This document shows, piece by piece, positions 5,574 to 5,609 of a DNA stretch of 5,609 nucleotides (positions within the stretch are counted from its first letter, which is position 1; each line of letters starts with the position of its first letter). The notes below the pieces were generated by a model. That model did no database searches. It saw nothing but the letters and a program-made list of their open reading frames with translations, and had not been told where the DNA came from. Position numbers and translations under genes: made by a program. The DNA is from Clostridiales bacterium (lineage in GTDB: Bacteria > Bacillota > Clostridia > Oscillospirales > Butyricicoccaceae), in assembly GCA_026419635.1 (NCBI GenBank), contig JANZZB010000098.1, positions 387 to 5,995 of the forward strand, given 5' to 3'.

Positions 5574-5609
5574 GGTTATATTTGACTTTTCATATTACAA
5601 GTGTTAGAC

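Overview
The window looks like chromosome from a low-GC Gram-positive bacterium, most likely Clostridia or a related Firmicute. The grounds are AT-rich DNA, strong GGAGG-type ribosome binding sites, hairpin-plus-T-run terminators, a yybP-ykoY manganese riboswitch, and gene families named from Bacillus (MntR, YkuS, YmaF). Species cannot be fixed from the sequence.

Left part (1-1369): the 5' portion of a large serine recombinase gene reads leftward off the window edge. Opposite it is a small, unrecognised 73-residue gene. The recombinase DNA is visibly more GC-rich than what follows, so this is probably the edge of an integrated mobile element. A bidirectional terminator (1411-1442) separates it from the rest.

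Centre (1486-4705): a compact manganese homeostasis locus. mntH (Nramp-type Mn2+ importer) reads leftward. Divergent from it are mntR (DtxR-family Mn2+ sensor, all six metal ligands present) and a small ykuS-family gene. The shared intergenic region holds an imperfect palindrome that is a candidate MntR operator on the mntH side. After a terminator, a sigma-A-like promoter drives a yybP-ykoY leader. Its P1 helix competes with an intrinsic terminator, in front of a TMEM165/GDT1-family membrane protein that is probably a Mn2+ exporter. The inferred logic is that MntR shuts off import and the riboswitch turns on efflux when Mn2+ is high.

Right part (4706-5609): a bidirectional terminator, a non-coding stretch, then a leftward ymaF-family gene. 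Its product is very histidine-rich: a His/Asp N-terminal tract followed by three repeats, each with two HxH pairs. The last 260 bases hold no convincing gene, but contain an orphan rightward terminator-like hairpin that could close an unseen transcript or belong to a leader of a gene beyond the edge.

I see no wholly new system. The points most worth a second look are the two-tier Mn control locus with a ykuS passenger, the hairpin over the ykuS ribosome binding site, the YmaF repeat architecture next to a metal locus, and the element boundary near 1063-1485.
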